A DNA stretch of 64,000 nucleotides from Chitinophagales bacterium. GTDB lineage: Bacteria; Bacteroidota; Bacteroidia; Chitinophagales; Chitinophagaceae. Made by a program: the position numbers and the translations under genes. Below, in pieces: positions 43,575-52,510 of this stretch. The notes below the pieces were generated by a model. It saw only the letters and a list, made by a program, of their open reading frames with translations. It was not told the DNA's origin and did no database searches. Location of the stretch: the NCBI GenBank assembly GCA_017303335.1, contig JAFLBK010000001.1, positions 191,001 through 255,000 of the forward strand, read 5' to 3'. Each line of letters opens with the position of its first letter. Positions within the stretch are counted from its first letter, which is position 1.

Positions 43575-43919
43575 TTACACCCGTTTTGCCTGTTTGTAAC
43601 CGTTCTTCAACAGCCATTGCAGTACTTTATCCCGGTTATCGCCCTGTACGATGATCCCGCCGTCTTTTACGGAACCGCCGGTACCGCAGAACGATTTTAG
43701 TTTTTTGCCCAGTTCTTCCCGGTCGGGCCCGGTACCCGTAAATCCCTCCACCAGCGTTACCGCTTTACCAGCCCGTTGTTTGGTATCGAGCCTTATCCGG
43801 AGTTTTTGCTGCGCCGGTTCAAGCGTCTGTTCCTCATCGGTGTTTTCTTCCGGTAATTTAAAATCGGGATCGGTGGAATAAACCAATCCGCCGGATGTAT
43901 TGAATTTCTTTTTCGACAT
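43575..43919 (-). CDS. SUI1/eIF1-like translation initiation factor (YciH type)
   Basis: 114 residues. The SUI1 fold lies in the C-terminal ~75 residues: a K-A-V-T-L-V-E-G-F strand, L-G-K-K-L-K-S-F-C-G-T-G-G-S-V-K and a final I-I-V-Q-G-D-N-R. YciH-type bacterial eIF1 homologues modulate start-codon fidelity. It ends one base before nadC's stop on the same strand, so they may be cotranscribed. Confidence 0.9.
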   Translation of the reverse strand: MSKKKFNTSGGLVYSTDPDFKLPEENTDEEQTLEPAQQKLRIRLDTKQRAGKAVTLVEGFTGTGPDREELGKKLKSFCGTGGSVKDGGIIVQGDNRDKVLQWLLKNGYKQAKRV

Positions 43920-43920
43920 G

Positions 43921-44772
43921 CTATAGAATTACGGCTTTAAGGCTGAGATCCAGGCTGCGTGCCTGGTGAATGATGGCGCCACTCGATATATAGTCTACCC
44001 CGGTGGCCGCGTAGGCCTCAATATTATCGAGGTTGATACCCCCGCTGGCTTCTGTTTCATATTTTCCCTGGATGAGCGCCAGCGCCTCTGTGATCTGTTC
44101 GGGTTTGAAATTATCGAGCATGATGCGGTCTACCTTACCCACGGCCAGCACCCTGCGTACATCTTCCAGTGTTCTTGTTTCCACTTCGATCTTCAGTCCG
44201 GGCTTTTTGCTTTGCACGTACGCATATGCCTTATCGATCGCCGTTTCAATACCGCCGCAATAATCGATGTGATTATCCTTCAGCATGATCATGTCGTACA
44301 AACCGAAACGATGGTTGACGCCACCGCCGATACGCACGGCTTCCTTTTCCAGCAGCCTGAAATTAGGCGTCGTTTTGCGGGTATCGAGCAGTTTGGTTTT
44401 GTAGGGTTTGAGTTTTTCGGTGTAGCGGTGCGTAAGCGTGGCGATACCGCTCATGCGTTGCATACAGTTCAGCACCAGGCGTTCGCATTGAAGAATGGTA
44501 TGCACGCTTGCCCGTACCGTAAAAGCCTTCTCGCCATACTGCATGGGGTCGCCATCTTTTTTGAAGGCTTCGAATCCGGCGCCTGGCTGCATGAACCGGA
44601 ATATTTTTTCGGCTACTGCCATACCTGCCAGCACGCCCTCTTCCTTGATCTTCAGCACCGCGTTTCCTTCCGCTTCCGGGGGTATGGATGAAAGCGTGGA
44701 ATGATCGCCATCGCCGATATCCTCAGCCAGGGCGTTCCGGATCAAAAGCTCCAGTTGTTGATTGTAATCCAT
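43921..44772 (-). CDS. nadC: Nicotinate-nucleotide pyrophosphorylase (carboxylating)
   Basis: The start was moved to ATG 44772 (MDYNQQLELLIRNALAEDIG), giving 283 residues, the normal NadC length; the longer frame runs over a terminator. Motifs: EDIGDGDHST at the N-terminus, LLDTRKTTPNFR with the phosphoribosyl site, and the C-terminal EASGGINL loop. It turns quinolinate and PRPP into nicotinate mononucleotide. With nadE it gives two NAD biosynthesis genes in this window. Confidence 0.95.
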   Translation of the reverse strand: MDYNQQLELLIRNALAEDIGDGDHSTLSSIPPEAEGNAVLKIKEEGVLAGMAVAEKIFRFMQPGAGFEAFKKDGDPMQYGEKAFTVRASVHTILQCERLVLNCMQRMSGIATLTHRYTEKLKPYKTKLLDTRKTTPNFRLLEKEAVRIGGGVNHRFGLYDMIMLKDNHIDYCGGIETAIDKAYAYVQSKKPGLKIEVETRTLEDVRRVLAVGKVDRIMLDNFKPEQITEALALIQGKYETEASGGINLDNIEAYAATGVDYISSGAIIHQARSLDLSLKAVIL

Positions 44773-44805
44773 GTCAACAAAGCTAAGAAAGAACAGAAAC
44801 AAAAA

Positions 44806-44823
44806 CCCCCGGAATTCCGGGGG
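44806..44823 (-). terminator. Intrinsic terminator for the DUF4783 gene
   Basis: CCCCCGGAATTCCGGGGG is a perfect palindrome. On the leftward strand it is followed by a T run. It sits between the DUF4783 gene and nadC. Confidence 0.8.
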
Positions 44824-44846
44824 GTGAATATGCGTTATCGGTTTGC

Positions 44847-45227
44847 TTACTTGCTTTCGAAGGTGATCTCCTGCAGAAGCTGCTTGTCGCCTTTCTGTTT
44901 CATGAAGATGGTGGTGCGGAAAGAACCATTGCGGGTTACCAGGGTGCCGATGCAATATTGCGATCCGCTGTTCTCGCCTTTATGCATAACCTCGAAACTT
45001 TTTACCGCGTTGGTATTGAAAAAATCTTTCAACACCAGCTCGGCCTGGCTGCGGCTGTAACTATTGCTTTTTTCGGGGGTGTTGATCTCAACGGTGTTGT
45101 CGAAGAAGCGGGCCACATCAGAAGCATTGCCTGCTTTCATGGCGCTGATCACTTCATCAATACTGGCAAAAAAGGTAAAAGCGGTAAGCGATAAACCAAC
45201 AAATAACAGTGTAAAAATTCGTTTCAT
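44847..45227 (-). CDS. DUF4783 exported protein
   Basis: 126 residues with a signal peptide (about 1-21). The body starts SIDEVISAMKAGNASDVARF and has the short strand pattern of DUF4783. These are NTF2-like folds of unknown function found widely in Bacteroidota, often near nadC as here. Confidence 0.88.
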   Translation of the reverse strand: MKRIFTLLFVGLSLTAFTFFASIDEVISAMKAGNASDVARFFDNTVEINTPEKSNSYSRSQAELVLKDFFNTNAVKSFEVMHKGENSGSQYCIGTLVTRNGSFRTTIFMKQKGDKQLLQEITFESK

Positions 45228-45327
45228 AATCCGTTATTTTCGGGCGGTAATTCGACTAAAAACGTGCCAAGCTACTTTAAAATTGCGGCATCAAAAGGCG
45301 AATTTATACCCATATGACAAGAATCAA

Positions 45328-45357
45328 TTGCACTTAGCTGCAAATCTTTTAGTTTTA
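45328..45357 (+). promoter_or_regulatory. Probable promoter of gpmI
   Basis: TTG at 45328-45330 and TAGTTTTA at 45350-45357, 19 bases apart, close to the Bacteroidota consensus. The -7 box ends four bases before the ATG at 45362, so the gpmI mRNA may be nearly leaderless. Confidence 0.4.
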
Positions 45358-45361
45358 CCTG

Positions 45362-46879
45362 ATGGAAGACAAAAAAGTAATCTTGATTATCATGGACGGA
45401 TGGGGGCTTGGCCGGGTAAAAAGCAGCGACGCCATTCAAAATGCACGTACTCCCTTTGTAAATTCTTTATATAGCAAATATCCTAATACAACACTTACCA
45501 CCTGCGGGGAAGTTGTCGGTCTGCCAGATGGGCAGATGGGAAACAGTGAAGTGGGCCACCTCAATCTCGGTGCCGGCCGCATCGTTTACCAGGAATTGCA
45601 ACGCATCAATGTGGCAATCCGCAGTGGCGAGTTTGCGGCGAACAAAGCCCTGCTGGATTCGATCCGTTATGCCAAAGAAAAGAACAAGACGCTTCATCTC
45701 ATCGGGCTCGTAAGCGATGGCGGTGTGCACTCGCACATCGAGCACCTGAAAGCGCTTACCCGTCTTTGTAAACAGGAAATGCTGGATAAAGTACTGATCC
45801 ACGCATTCACCGATGGACGGGATACGGATCCGAAAAGCGGTTTGGGTTATTTAAGCGAACTGCAGCAACATCTTTCACAATCAACCGGCAGCATCGCCAG
45901 CGTTACCGGTCGCTATTATGCCATGGACAGGGATAAACGCTGGGAACGGGTGAAGATCGCCTACGACGCCCTGGTGAATGGCATCGGGGAACAGGCTGAT
46001 GATATTCTGGCTGCCGTAAAAAAATCGTACGACAACGGCGTAACCGACGAGTTCATCAAACCGATCATCAACGCCTCCCTGCAGAACGTCAAGATCAGCG
46101 ACGGCGACGCGGTACTCTGTTTTAACTTTCGCACCGATCGCTGCCGGGAGATCACCGAAGCGCTGACGCAAACGGATATGCCCGGTTTCGGCATGAAAAC
46201 CCTCGGCCTGCACTATACAACCATGACTCAGTACGACCATAAATTCAAAAACGTACACGTCGTTTTCGAAAACGATGACCTGAAGAATACCCTCGGGGAA
46301 ATCCTGGAACAGCATGGAAAAAAACAGATCCGCATTGCTGAAACGGAGAAATACCCGCACGTGAGTTTCTTTTTCAGCGGCGGGCGGGAAGTACCGTTCA
46401 ACGGCGAACACCGGATCATGGTTCCTTCGCCCAAGGTGGCAACCTACGACCTGCAACCCGAGATGAGCGCTGTTGAAGTAACTGACGCCATTGTAAAAGA
46501 GATCAATAACCGATCGGCCGATTTTATCTGCCTGAATTATGCCAACGCGGATATGGTAGGCCACACGGGTGTCTGGGAAGCCATCATCAAAGCCGTGGAA
46601 ACAGTAGACCAATGTGTGGAACGGGTTGTGACGGCTTCGCTCAACAACGGGTATACCGTTTTTCTTACCGCCGATCACGGCAATGCCGACTACGCGATCA
46701 ATGAAGACGGAACACCGAACACGGCGCATACGCTGAACCCGGTTCCCTTCTTCATCATCGACAACCAATGGAAAGGAAGCATCAAAGCCGGTAAACTGGG
46801 CGATATCGCCCCTACTATCTTAACCATGATGAATATCCCGGTTCCGAAAGAAATGACCGGCAACATACTCATCCACTAA
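45362..46879 (+). CDS. gpmI: 2,3-bisphosphoglycerate-independent phosphoglycerate mutase
   Basis: 505 residues. It is an alkaline-phosphatase-superfamily enzyme with two Mn ions: D12 (IIMDGWG) and the phosphoserine S62 in QMGNSEVGHLNLGAGR, plus the transferase-domain motif HAFTDGRDTDP and C-terminal FLTADHGNAD. It interconverts 3- and 2-phosphoglycerate in glycolysis. The next gene follows by ten bases. Confidence 0.95.
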   Translation: MEDKKVILIIMDGWGLGRVKSSDAIQNARTPFVNSLYSKYPNTTLTTCGEVVGLPDGQMGNSEVGHLNLGAGRIVYQELQRINVAIRSGEFAANKALLDSIRYAKEKNKTLHLIGLVSDGGVHSHIEHLKALTRLCKQEMLDKVLIHAFTDGRDTDPKSGLGYLSELQQHLSQSTGSIASVTGRYYAMDRDKRWERVKIAYDALVNGIGEQADDILAAVKKSYDNGVTDEFIKPIINASLQNVKISDGDAVLCFNFRTDRCREITEALTQTDMPGFGMKTLGLHYTTMTQYDHKFKNVHVVFENDDLKNTLGEILEQHGKKQIRIAETEKYPHVSFFFSGGREVPFNGEHRIMVPSPKVATYDLQPEMSAVEVTDAIVKEINNRSADFICLNYANADMVGHTGVWEAIIKAVETVDQCVERVVTASLNNGYTVFLTADHGNADYAINEDGTPNTAHTLNPVPFFIIDNQWKGSIKAGKLGDIAPTILTMMNIPVPKEMTGNILIH

Positions 46880-46889
46880 AACGAAACAC

Positions 46890-47387
46890 ATGCTTAAGAC
46901 CATCCTCAAACGCTTTTTCCAGTTGCTCATACTGGCCCTGATCGTTATCCAGTTCTTCCGCCCGGCAAAAAACAAATCGGAAGGCATCAGCAAGAACGAT
47001 ATCAGTACCCTGTACCCGGTACCCAACGACGTACAGGATATCCTGAAAACAAGTTGTAACGATTGTCATAGCAACAACACGGTGTACCCCTGGTATGCGG
47101 AAGTACAACCCGTAGCCTGGTGGCTCAATGAACACATTGAGGATGGAAAGAAAGACCTGAATTTTTCGGAGTTCGCCAGCTATCGCCCGCGCCGCCAGTA
47201 TAAGAAACTGGAAGAGATCAATGAACTGGTGAAAGAAAATGAAATGCCGCTCAACTCCTACCTATTGATACATAAGGACGCCAAACTCAGCGACCAGCAG
47301 AAACTTACATTGGCCAATTGGGTGGAAGCCACCCGGGATTCACTGGAAGCCCGTTACCCCATCGACAGCCTGGTACGAAAGAAATAA
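46890..47387 (+). CDS. Haem-binding domain protein (single CxxCH)
   Basis: 165 residues. An N-terminal membrane segment (about 9-24) is followed by one c-type haem motif, S-C-N-D-C-H (C56, C59, H60), then Y-P-W-Y-A-E-V-Q-P-V-A-W-W-L and H-I-E-D-G-K-x-x-L-N-F-S-E-F. The pattern is the 'Haem_bd' domain of Bacteroidota, an envelope-anchored cytochrome c-like protein. It is ten bases after gpmI and 25 before the iron region. The haem motif would need the cytochrome c maturation system. Confidence 0.85.
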   Translation: MLKTILKRFFQLLILALIVIQFFRPAKNKSEGISKNDISTLYPVPNDVQDILKTSCNDCHSNNTVYPWYAEVQPVAWWLNEHIEDGKKDLNFSEFASYRPRRQYKKLEEINELVKENEMPLNSYLLIHKDAKLSDQQKLTLANWVEATRDSLEARYPIDSLVRKK

Positions 47388-47403
47388 AGCGCTATCTTTA
47401 TTT
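47382..47403. promoter_or_regulatory. Palindrome at the head of the iron-uptake region
   Basis: AAATAAAG-CGCTAT-CTTTATTT is a perfect 8-bp inverted repeat overlapping the stop of the haem-domain gene and preceding the small membrane gene by ten bases. It could be a weak terminator (T-rich after it) or a binding site for an iron regulator. It does not match the classical Fur box well. Confidence 0.3.
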
Positions 47404-47412
47404 TCTTTTTTT

Positions 47413-47928
47413 ATGCGCCGGGGATACAGAAAAACTACTGCATGGGGATTGTTGCTGCTGATGGCAATCCCGCTTTTCTTTGCGGCCGGGGTATTACTGA
47501 AGCAAAAGATACTTCAACTCAAAAGACGGGCTCGTTTCGAAACAGAGATGATGCAGAGCATTTCGGTTAACATCAACGATTTTCAATGGGTCAAGAAAGG
47601 AAAAGAAGCCCGTATAAATGGTAAACTGTTCGATGTAAAAGCCTTCAGCGTTTCAGGCAACCAGGTTTTGGCTACCGGTTTTTTCGATCACCAGGAAGAT
47701 AAACTGGTGGACCAACTGCATAAACTGAATCCCGAAAAAAACAACGGGGCAAAATCGACCCCGCATATTCCCCTGCTAAAATTCTTTTTCGGTTCCGCGT
47801 ATACCGGAACCGAATCTGCCCCGGTACAACGCCCCTGGCATACCCGGCACCAGCTGCGGCATGAATATGCCGAACTGATTCAGCATCGTTCCCTCACAGC
47901 CGACACACCCCCTCCCCAGGCAGCCTGA
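47413..47928 (+). CDS. Small membrane protein preceding TonB-dependent receptor 1
   Basis: 171 residues. One N-terminal membrane helix (about 9-27) is followed by a charged helix (KQKILQLKRRARFETEMM) and a strand-rich core (FQWVKKGKEARINGKLFDV). A paralogue lies at 53335-53838 in the same position relative to a second receptor, with the matching core ...RWARYGKEIILDGKYFDI. The residues are poorly conserved outside this core. Function unknown; position suggests a role with TonB receptors, for example in assembly or regulation. Confidence 0.6.
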   Translation: MRRGYRKTTAWGLLLLMAIPLFFAAGVLLKQKILQLKRRARFETEMMQSISVNINDFQWVKKGKEARINGKLFDVKAFSVSGNQVLATGFFDHQEDKLVDQLHKLNPEKNNGAKSTPHIPLLKFFFGSAYTGTESAPVQRPWHTRHQLRHEYAELIQHRSLTADTPPPQAA

Positions 47929-48014
47929 TTCTCTCCCGATCCAGGCATTTGCACCACTGGTTCCTTACGGCACCGGAGGATGGCTATGCATTTTATAACC
48001 AAAATCATTACAAG

Positions 48015-50522
48015 ATGAAACGAATATTTCTATTCACCCTACTATTCGGTTCCTTCAGCATTGCGCTTGCCCAAAAAGCGATCAAGGGCAGGATCTATGA
48101 TGCGGGCACCAATGCCCCGTTAGCCGGGGCAACCATCAGCATACCGGGCAAAGGCGCCGCTTCGTCCGACAAGGATGGCTTCTTTACCATCGACTGCAGT
48201 AAATCAACAACGATCGTGGTTTCCTTCGTTGGCTATCAAACGGCGAAGTATACCATCCGGAATTGCGGGGAAGATTTCAGCATCGGCCTTGTTTCCCTGG
48301 CAACCAATCTCGACGAAGTGGAAATCACCGCTACGTCGAACAACAACAAGAATATACTCTATCAACCTTCTTCGATCACCAAGATCACCACCACAGAACT
48401 CAAACGAAGTAACGGGTTGTTCCTCGACGACGCCATCAACACCAATGTACCCGGTGTAACCATGAACCGGCGTGCCGTTTCATCCGGGCAGCAATTCAAC
48501 ATCCGGGGCTACGGCAACGGCACCCGCGGCACCCGTGGTGTGAGCAGCAATTTCGACGGGCAGGGATATAAGGTATACCTGAACGGCATCCCGGTTACCG
48601 ACGCGGAAGGCATCACCACCCTGGATGACATCGACTATGGCTCGATCGGTAATGTGGAGATCGCCAAAGGCCCGGCCGGATCCTTATACGGGCTGGCCAT
48701 TGCCGGCGCCGTGAACCTGAACACCATCAAACCGGAAAAGGGAAAAACGTCCATCGGGCAGGATGTACTGGTGGGCAACTTCGGTTTGCAACGCTATACC
48801 ACGCATTTCCAGATGGGGAAAGAACATTCATCGCTGCTGGTCAACTATGGTCATCAAAAATCCGATGGCTTTACGATCCATAATAAGTCGCACAAAGACT
48901 TTGTAAACCTGGCCGGCGATTTTCAACCCAATGCCAGGCAAAGCATACGTTTTTATGGTGGCTATTCGAACAGCTACGATGAACGAAGTGGTGAGTTAAC
49001 GATCAACCAATGGCAAAAGGATGATTTTACCGGCAACCTGGATTACATCAAGCGAAACGGCCATAGCCAGGTTTATACAGCCCGTGCGGGTATCGGTCAT
49101 ACCTATGTATTCAACAACTGGCTCTCGAACCTCACTACCGTGTACGTCACCGGTTTCAACAGCAACGTGAGTTCGGCAGGCGGATGGACAGACAAAGCGT
49201 CCACCAATCTTGGCCTTCGTTCCACCTTCTCCACAAATTTCAACCTGAAGAAGAACATCAATCTGAGCGGGATTACCGGCGTGGAAACACAACGGCAGAA
49301 CGCTACCACGATCGGATACGGCATGGGCAAGGATCCCCGCGATACCGCGGCCAACTGGTTCTGGGGCAATCCCTATTACTGGATCATCAATGCGATGACC
49401 TCAAATGTGTATACCACCACTGCCACCACATCCCTGTTCACGGAATGGACGCTGAACCTGCCCAACGATCTTTCCATCACCGCGGGTATCGGGCTCAGCA
49501 ACATGAAACTGGTACTCGATGACCGGTTCTATGCAGCGGGCAAACCAACGCATTTCGACACATCCTACAAGGGAATGGTATCGCCGCATCTTGCCATCAA
49601 CAAGGTGTTCAGCAAACAGTTCTCTGCCTACGTATCGTACAGCAAAGGATACAAAGCGCCCGTTACTTCTTACTTCTACATTCCCTATACGGCGGCACTG
49701 GGCCCGAACTCGGGTATCCTCAACAGTCACCTGAAGCCCGAAACGGGTGACCAGTTCGAGATCGGTACCAAAGGATCGCTCCTGAAGAACAGGCTGAACT
49801 ACCAACTGGCTTTCTTCAATGCGATCTTCTCTAACAAGATGACAACGGTTGCCGTTCCCAATCCGAACAACAGCGCCACCCTGTATACCTATGTGGTGAA
49901 CGGCGGCAAACAGGATCATAAAGGAATTGAGATGGCCGTTAAGTACACCGTCCTGCAATCCGAAAAAGGATTCTTTTCCAATGTCACTCCATTCATCAAT
50001 TTCACCTACTCGGATTATACCTACAAGAACTTTGTATTCCAGTCGACCACCAAGAGCCAGGTGACGCCTTCGAAGGATTCGCTGGTGAACAAGGATTACA
50101 GCGGCCACGCTGTTCCGGGCGTTTCGAAATACGTGTTCAACATGGGAATCGATATCAATACAAAACCTGGTTTGTATGCCAACATCACCTGGTCGTACAA
50201 AGACAAACAGGAAGTAACCTCCCTGGGCACCAACACGGGCGAAACCCCGGGAACCAAGGTAACCTATACATCCAACTATGTATCGTACACTACGTTTAGT
50301 GAATTGTACCATGTGGGCAGCTATAGCCTGCTGAACGCGAAACTGGGCTACCGGCATAGCTTCGGCCGGTTCGACCTGGATGCGTACTTCGCGGCGGGCA
50401 ATATCACCAATACCAAGTACCCGATGATGATTTTCGTGAACCAGTTTCCCGACAGTTATGTGGCGGGCCCTAAAACCGCCAATGTATTCGGCGGCATCAA
50501 CCTCAAATACAACATCCGATAA
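48015..50522 (+). CDS. TonB-dependent receptor with carboxypeptidase-like N-domain
   Basis: I chose ATG 48015 (MKRIFLFTLLFGSFSIALAQ signal peptide); the longer frame adds an unlikely leader. 835 residues. Residues about 22-105 are a CarboxypepD_reg-like domain (IKGRIYDAGTNAPLAGATI), followed by the plug (VTMNRRAVSSGQQFNIRGYG and VYLNGIPVTDAEG) and a 22-strand-type barrel to the C-terminal aromatic region. The receptor probably imports an iron-siderophore or related ligand with TonB-ExbBD energy. The ligand cannot be read from the sequence. Confidence 0.9.
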   Translation: MKRIFLFTLLFGSFSIALAQKAIKGRIYDAGTNAPLAGATISIPGKGAASSDKDGFFTIDCSKSTTIVVSFVGYQTAKYTIRNCGEDFSIGLVSLATNLDEVEITATSNNNKNILYQPSSITKITTTELKRSNGLFLDDAINTNVPGVTMNRRAVSSGQQFNIRGYGNGTRGTRGVSSNFDGQGYKVYLNGIPVTDAEGITTLDDIDYGSIGNVEIAKGPAGSLYGLAIAGAVNLNTIKPEKGKTSIGQDVLVGNFGLQRYTTHFQMGKEHSSLLVNYGHQKSDGFTIHNKSHKDFVNLAGDFQPNARQSIRFYGGYSNSYDERSGELTINQWQKDDFTGNLDYIKRNGHSQVYTARAGIGHTYVFNNWLSNLTTVYVTGFNSNVSSAGGWTDKASTNLGLRSTFSTNFNLKKNINLSGITGVETQRQNATTIGYGMGKDPRDTAANWFWGNPYYWIINAMTSNVYTTTATTSLFTEWTLNLPNDLSITAGIGLSNMKLVLDDRFYAAGKPTHFDTSYKGMVSPHLAINKVFSKQFSAYVSYSKGYKAPVTSYFYIPYTAALGPNSGILNSHLKPETGDQFEIGTKGSLLKNRLNYQLAFFNAIFSNKMTTVAVPNPNNSATLYTYVVNGGKQDHKGIEMAVKYTVLQSEKGFFSNVTPFINFTYSDYTYKNFVFQSTTKSQVTPSKDSLVNKDYSGHAVPGVSKYVFNMGIDINTKPGLYANITWSYKDKQEVTSLGTNTGETPGTKVTYTSNYVSYTTFSELYHVGSYSLLNAKLGYRHSFGRFDLDAYFAAGNITNTKYPMMIFVNQFPDSYVAGPKTANVFGGINLKYNIR

Positions 50523-50533
50523 ATGGTAACCCC

Positions 50534-50559
50534 GGGTGGCAGCCGTTTGGTTGCCACCC
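50534..50559 (+). terminator. Hairpin between receptor 1 and the ABC importer
   Basis: GGGTGGCA (50534-50541) pairs with TGCCACCC (50552-50559), followed by TCTTTT and then an A run. It may act as a partial terminator or attenuator that reduces readthrough into the hmuT-like gene. Confidence 0.5.
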
Positions 50560-50577
50560 TCTTTTAAAAACAAGATC

Positions 50578-51474
50578 ATGATACGAATAATCACATGCAT
50601 CCTGCTGGTATCGGTACTATGCATTGCCTGCGGCCGCTTCGGCAATAAGGAAACCGACGGCGCCGGCAACATGCGCATCGTATGTCTTTCCAAACACCTC
50701 ACCGAGATGGTATTCGCTCTTGGCAAAGGACACAACCTCGTGGCTGTTGATCTGAGCAGCACCTACCCCGACAGCGCCAAACTGCTGAAAACAGTCGGTT
50801 ATCACCGGGCCCTTAGCCCCGAAAGTATTATTGCCATGACTCCCGACCTGGTGATACACAGCAACGACATCGGACCGGAGAATGTATTACCCCAGATCAC
50901 GAAGGCAGGACTCAACATAAAAGCATTCGGTGGCGCCAATACCATCGACAGTGCGAAACTGCTGTTGCAGGAATTGGGGAAATTTTTCGGCGAAGAAAAA
51001 AAGGCCGACTCCATCATCAACGCGATGACTGCCGGCATCACCCAAGCGGCCGATACCCTACAATCGTTCAACATCAGGGACTCGCTCAACGTAATGATCA
51101 TTCATTTCGGTTTGCGCAACAACAATTACTTTGTTATGAGCGGACGAAACGGTGTGGGCGATAAAATGCTCCGCCTGGCTGGCTGCAGGCCGGCAAAATA
51201 CGATGGCAAGGGCGCCCGGGAAATGAGCGCCGAAGCCGTGGCGCTGGCCAATCCCGATATCATCATCGCCACCGATTTCGGATACGACCGGATGGGCAGT
51301 ATGGATAAATTCATCAGTTCGGTACCGGGCGTAGCGCTCACCAATGCCGGCAAGAACAAACGGATTGTCCGCTTCGAAGAACACGACCTGGTATACTTCG
51401 GTCCGCGTACCGGTGAAAACGTACTGAAATTAATCCACCTTCTGCACCCGATACCCAATGCAGCGAATCAATAA
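50578..51474 (+). CDS. hmuT: ABC importer substrate-binding lipoprotein (HmuT-like)
   Basis: ATG 50578 opens a lipoprotein signal with lipobox C-I-A-C at Cys18; 298 residues. The body is a helical-backbone type III binding protein: R-I-V-C-L-S-K-H-L-T-E-M-V-F-A-L-G near the start, and a G-Y-H-R-A-L-S-P-E-S-I-I turn. This class carries haem, vitamin B12 or Fe-siderophores. With the FecCD permease and ATPase next to it and a haem-type receptor downstream, haem is the best guess. The gene symbol is tentative. Confidence 0.78.
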   Translation: MIRIITCILLVSVLCIACGRFGNKETDGAGNMRIVCLSKHLTEMVFALGKGHNLVAVDLSSTYPDSAKLLKTVGYHRALSPESIIAMTPDLVIHSNDIGPENVLPQITKAGLNIKAFGGANTIDSAKLLLQELGKFFGEEKKADSIINAMTAGITQAADTLQSFNIRDSLNVMIIHFGLRNNNYFVMSGRNGVGDKMLRLAGCRPAKYDGKGAREMSAEAVALANPDIIIATDFGYDRMGSMDKFISSVPGVALTNAGKNKRIVRFEEHDLVYFGPRTGENVLKLIHLLHPIPNAANQ

Positions 51475-52510
51475 ATTTTTCTTCCCTGTTCTGTGGGTAC
51501 TGCTTGTGGTCGTACTGCTTTGTGCGATCGCCCTTGGCGCTGTGCCCATAACGCTGCAGGATATGTTCTTATCGCTGAAACATTTTTTCAACGGTAAAGA
51601 GCCCGCTTCGATTTACGAAGGCGTATTCATCCAGCTTCGGTTGCCGCGTGTGTTGCTTTGCGCCATAACCGGGGCTGTACTGGCGGTAAGCGGCGTACTG
51701 ATGCAAGGATTGTTTCGCAACCCCATTGTAGAGCCGGGATTAACGGGCACCAGCGCCGGCGCAGCCCTGGGGGCATCGGTGGTTTTTGTACTGGGTCCCC
51801 TGTTCAACCCAGCCATCAAAAGTTTTACCGGTCCGCTGCTGGTACCGCTTGCCGCTTTTTTCGGAGCACTGCTGGCTACTTACCTGGTATACGTTCTGGC
51901 AAAGAGCGCCAAACGGGTATCTATTCTGTCATTTCTGCTGATTGGCATTGCCGTAAACGCGGTTTGCCTGAGTGGAACCGGGTTCCTGAGTTATATCGCC
52001 CGGGATCCGCAGGCAAGAAGCATCACGTTCTGGAACCTGGGAACTTTCTCCGGGGCCTCCTGGCAACAGGTGCTGATCGTCGGCAGTATAGCTTCTCTCA
52101 TTTTTATTGTTTCCTTCCGGTATTCGAAACAACTGAATGCATTATTGCTCGGTGAAGAAGAAGCCGGGTACCTGGGTGTGGATGCCGGCAAACTGAAGCG
52201 AAGGATTTTGCTGCTGAACACGGCGATGGTATCGGTGGCAACCGCTTTTGCAGGGGTGATCAGTTTTATGGGATTGATCGTTCCGCACCTGCTTCGCCTG
52301 CTCATCGGCAGCGATAACAAACGATTACTGCCGGCGGCTATGCTTACCGGGGCCATGCTGCTGGTACTGGCCGACCTGTTCGCCCGCCTGGTACTGGCCC
52401 CGGCCGAAGTACCCATCGGCATCATTACCTCCTTGGTAGGCGCACCTGTTTTCATCATCCTGCTGAAACGATTTAACCTGGCACAACAAAAAGGAGGATA
52501 CAATGCTTAG
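51458..52510 (+). CDS. hmuU: FecCD-family ABC permease (HmuU-like)
   Basis: 350 residues with about ten membrane helices. Signature stretches are R-L-P-R-V-L-L-C-A-I-T-G-A-V-L-A-V-S-G-V-L-M-Q-G-L-F-R-N-P and G-x-I-S-F-M-G-L-I-V-P-H-L-L-R-L. It forms the transmembrane pore of a type II importer. Its start lies 16 bases inside the end of the hmuT-like gene, which implies coupled translation. Confidence 0.9.
   Translation: MQRINKFFFPVLWVLLVVVLLCAIALGAVPITLQDMFLSLKHFFNGKEPASIYEGVFIQLRLPRVLLCAITGAVLAVSGVLMQGLFRNPIVEPGLTGTSAGAALGASVVFVLGPLFNPAIKSFTGPLLVPLAAFFGALLATYLVYVLAKSAKRVSILSFLLIGIAVNAVCLSGTGFLSYIARDPQARSITFWNLGTFSGASWQQVLIVGSIASLIFIVSFRYSKQLNALLLGEEEAGYLGVDAGKLKRRILLLNTAMVSVATAFAGVISFMGLIVPHLLRLLIGSDNKRLLPAAMLTGAMLLVLADLFARLVLAPAEVPIGIITSLVGAPVFIILLKRFNLAQQKGGYNA

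Noticed and set aside
45881..46768. Leftward 295-codon frame inside gpmI
   Set aside because: gpmI motifs are all intact on the other strand; shadow.
47388..48014. Cobalamin riboswitch or other riboswitch ahead of the receptor/importer region
   Set aside because: The gaps are only 25 and 86 bases long and show no conserved B12-box-like sequence.
49401..50762. Leftward 453-codon open frame across TonB receptor 1 and the hmuT-like gene
   Set aside because: It spans two well-supported genes and a hairpin; low-complexity His/Val-rich translation without motifs.
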